From Ruminococcus sp. (GTDB taxonomy: Bacteria > Bacillota > Clostridia > Oscillospirales > Acutalibacteraceae), in the NCBI GenBank assembly GCA_017473775.1, contig JAFUJH010000033.1, positions 1 through 64,000 on the forward strand: a stretch of 64,000 nucleotides of DNA. Reading direction: 5' to 3'. Made by a program: the position numbers and the translations under genes. Below, in pieces: positions 62,031-64,000 of this stretch. Under the pieces are notes generated by a model. It was not told where the DNA came from. It did no database searches and saw only the letters and a list, made by a program, of their open reading frames with translations. The first letter of the stretch is position 1, and each line of letters begins with the position of its first letter.

Positions 62031-62372
62031 TCAGATCAGCTCGATAATAGCCATCTCTGCTGCGTCGCCGCGACGGGGACCGATCTTGGTGATACGAGTG
62101 TATCCGCCGTTTCTGTCCTTGTACTTGGGAGCAATCTCTGTAAAGAGCTTGTAGGAAACATCCTCCTTAGTTACGAAGGACATAACCATACGCTTGTTGT
62201 GCAGAGTATCCTCCTTAGCGATGGTGATCATCTTCTCTGCCATAGAAGCAACCTCTTTGGCACGAGTAACTGTGGTCTCTATCTTACCGTTCTCGAAAAG
62301 GAAGGTAACCATTGCTCTGAGCATTGCTGTTCTGTGAGCTGTAGCTCTTCCGAGTTTTCTTGTACCGGGCAT
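62031..62372 (-). CDS. rplQ: Ribosomal protein bL17
   Basis: 113 residues, the normal length. The conserved start [19 protein letters not shown] and the [19 protein letters not shown] end are present. Large-subunit protein near the exit tunnel. It ends the rpsD-rpoA-rplQ transcript, 35 bp after rpoA. Confidence 0.98.
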   Translation of the reverse strand: MPGTRKLGRATAHRTAMLRAMVTFLFENGKIETTVTRAKEVASMAEKMITIAKEDTLHNKRMVMSFVTKEDVSYKLFTEIAPKYKDRNGGYTRITKIGPRRGDAAEMAIIELI

Positions 62373-62407
62373 TAAAATTCACTCCTTTATCTGATTTAAG
62401 AAAGGGT

Positions 62408-63358
62408 TTATTCGTCCTCGCTGTGCAGGCTGAAGCCAAGGCTTGCAAGCTTCTGCATAACTTCCTCAAGGGACTTTCTACCAAGGTTACGAACCTTCAT
62501 CATTTCTTCCTCGCTCTTGCCGATGAGGTCCTCAACAGTGTTGATACCGGCACGCTTGAGGCAGTTGAAGGAACGAACAGAAAGGTCAAGCTCCTCGATA
62601 GTCATCTCGAGAACCTTCTCCTTGCTGCTATCCTCTTTAACAACCATAATCTCCTGTGAGCCTCTGTCAGACAGGTCAACAAAGAGATTCAGATGCTCGC
62701 AGAGCACCTTAGCTGCAAGGGAAACAGCTTCCTGTGCATTGAGCACACCGTTTGTCCACACATCAATTGTGAGCTTATCGTAGTCAGTAATCTGACCAAC
62801 ACGGGTGTTGTCAACTGTGTAGTTAACCTTGAGCACAGGTGTGTAAATGGAGTCAACGGGAAGCACGCCGATGATAGCGTTGCCTGCAAGAAGCTTGTTC
62901 TTCTCTGCAGGAACATATCCTCTGCCTCTGTCCAGTGTGATTTCCATATTAAGTTTTGCGTTTTCGCCGAGTGTAGCAATGCGAAGATCGGGAGTAAGAA
63001 TCTCAACCTAGCTGTCGCATTTAATCATATCAGCGGTAACAGTGCAGGGACCCTCTGCAGAAATCTCTACAGTCTTGGGACCATTGCTATGAAGCTTTGC
63101 TACCAGGCTCTTCATATTGAGGACTATCTCAGTAACATCCTCTTTAACTCCCTCAATTGTAGAGAACTCATGCAGAACACCGTCAATCTTGATGGATGTA
63201 ACTGCAACGCCCTCAAGGGATGACAGCAGAACTCGTCTGAGGCTGTTGCCAAGGGTGTTACCAAAACCTCTCTCAAGAGGCTCTACTACAAAGCGGCCGT
63301 ACTTGCCTGAGGCAGATAATTCTTCAACGCTGATTCTGGGCTTTTCAATTTCTATCAT
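62408..63358 (-). CDS. rpoA: RNA polymerase alpha subunit with in-frame TAG codon
   Basis: Reading through, 316 codons give a full-length alpha subunit: N-terminal dimerisation domain ([15 protein letters not shown]), and a C-terminal DNA- and activator-binding domain ([29 protein letters not shown]). Codon 117 is TAG (63010-63008), between CDS and [14 protein letters not shown], where close relatives have an acidic residue; GAG to TAG is one change. No frameshift is present, and the downstream ATG at 62947 has no ribosome site. The gene is essential, so either the base is a sequence error or the codon is suppressed. The promoter is not in the window. Confidence 0.95.
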
Positions 63359-63424
63359 GCGAAATCCTCCTTAACATTGTTCAGCAACATGCTGAGATGT
63401 TTGTAAACCTGCTTAAAAAAGGGA

Positions 63425-64000
63425 TTACTTGGAGTACAACTCAACGATGAGGTGCTCTTCTACGGGGAAGTCGATATCGTCTCTCTGAGGAAGTGCGATT
63501 ACCTTACCGCCGAGAAGGTTTGCGTCCTTCTGAAGCCACTTGGGAGCTGCAACTGCAGCTGTCTCGCCGTCAGCAATAGACTTAAATCTTGTTGTGGAAC
63601 GGCTCTTCTCTTTAACTGCGATTACATCGCCAACCTTAACAAGGTAGGAAGGAATGTTAACCTTCTTGCCGTTAACTGTGAAGTGAGCGTGGTTAACAAG
63701 CTGTCTTGCTTCTCTTCTTGTAGCTGCAAGACCAAGTCTGTAAACAACATTGTCAAGTCTGCGCTCGATAAGTGTGAGAAGCTCCTCACCTGTCTTACCC
63801 TCTGCCTTCTCAGCCTTCTCGTAGTAAGCTCTGAACTGCTTCTCGAGAATGCCGTAAACAAACTTTACCTTCTGCTTCTCAGTCAGCTGCATGCTGTACT
63901 CGCTCTTTTTTCTTCTCATATTACCGCCGGGGTTTCTGTTAGAAGTCTTCTTAGAGTAACCCATAACAGCGGGGGAAAGGCCTAATGCTCTTGCACGCTT
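63425..64000 (-). CDS. rpsD: Ribosomal protein uS4, 5' end outside window
   Basis: 191 residues seen; the frame stays open through the right edge ([12 protein letters not shown] precedes the first Met seen at 63964), so the true start lies beyond it. [19 protein letters not shown], the S4 domain ([21 protein letters not shown]) and the LYSK end are typical. Primary 16S rRNA-binding protein; it often regulates its own operon with rpoA. Confidence 0.98.
   Translation of the reverse strand, partial: KRARALGLSPAVMGYSKKTSNRNPGGNMRRKKSEYSMQLTEKQKVKFVYGILEKQFRAYYEKAEKAEGKTGEELLTLIERRLDNVVYRLGLAATRREARQLVNHAHFTVNGKKVNIPSYLVKVGDVIAVKEKSRSTTRFKSIADGETAAVAAPKWLQKDANLLGGKVIALPQRDDIDFPVEEHLIVELYSK

Noticed and set aside
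62408..62947. A separate gene for the C-terminal part of RpoA starting at ATG 62947
   Set aside because: There is no ribosome site before this ATG, and the 60 bases upstream encode conserved RpoA sequence in the same frame, so one interrupted gene fits better.
63008..63010. Genome-wide recoding of TAG as a sense codon
   Set aside because: Only one in-frame TAG is seen in about 50 genes, and two genes appear to use TAG as stop. The evidence is too thin to claim recoding; single-site suppression or error remains.

Overview
The window looks like the chromosome of a gut or rumen Clostridia member close to Ruminococcus (Oscillospiraceae). The evidence is three secreted proteins with Ruminococcus-type dockerins (paired NIKDAT-xIQK calcium loops), a hydE/hydF/hydG set for [FeFe]-hydrogenase maturation, a moderately AT-rich base composition, strong AGGAGG ribosome sites, and an rpsD-rpoA-rplQ block at the right edge.

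Region 1 (0.2-19.4 kb, minus strand) is a type VII secretion (T7SSb) locus. In transcription order it encodes an FHA protein, a PP2C phosphatase, a Hanks-type Ser/Thr kinase with an outside domain, two small membrane proteins, a 2195-residue wall-surface protein with a starch-binding-like module, EssC with an FHA domain, a YukD/EsaB ubiquitin-like protein, two WXG100 proteins, and a lipoprotein plus lipase pair that resembles a T7SS toxin with its immunity lipoprotein. The FHA protein and one membrane protein share repeated acidic T-G/A-x-L motifs that fit phosphothreonine bait for FHA domains.

Region 2 (19.5-22.4 kb): a tyrosine recombinase gene is enclosed by 22-bp perfect inverted repeats. 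Each repeat has the form of a tyrosine-recombinase core site (inverted arms around a 5-bp asymmetric spacer). A consensus promoter that fires into the T7SS operon lies just inside the left repeat, and a strong terminator lies just outside the right one. This is a self-contained candidate ON/OFF inversion switch for the secretion system. An XRE regulator and two copies of a tRNA 3' end (att-like scars) follow.

Region 3 (22.4-33.5 kb) is a type III-B CRISPR system: cmr1-cmr2(cas10)-cmr3-cmr4-cmr5-cmr6, a CorA-like membrane protein, cas6, and four arrays or array fragments. Each array has its own sigma-A promoter placed so that transcription starts at the first repeat. Cas10 has GGDD but no HD domain, and together with the CorA-like partner this suggests the SAM-AMP type of signalling. 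No cas1 or cas2 is present.

Region 4 (33.7-37.9 kb) is an unusual plus-strand cluster: a soluble VirD4/TraG-like ATPase without other conjugation genes, two unrecognised proteins, a metallophosphatase and a small protein.

Region 5 (38-56 kb) holds dockerin and leucine-rich surface proteins, an ECF sigma/anti-sigma pair, membrane and lipoproteins, a GNAT acetyltransferase, an acyltransferase, a hydrolase and an SPFH protein, with dispersed palindromic repeats between genes. Region 6 (56-61 kb) is the hydrogenase maturation operon hydE-hydG-hydF with its ACT-like regulator and a leader hairpin. Region 7 (61.4-64 kb) has an array of small hairpins, tRNA-Arg, rplQ, rpoA and partial rpsD. rpoA carries an in-frame TAG codon after residue 116 but is otherwise full length.
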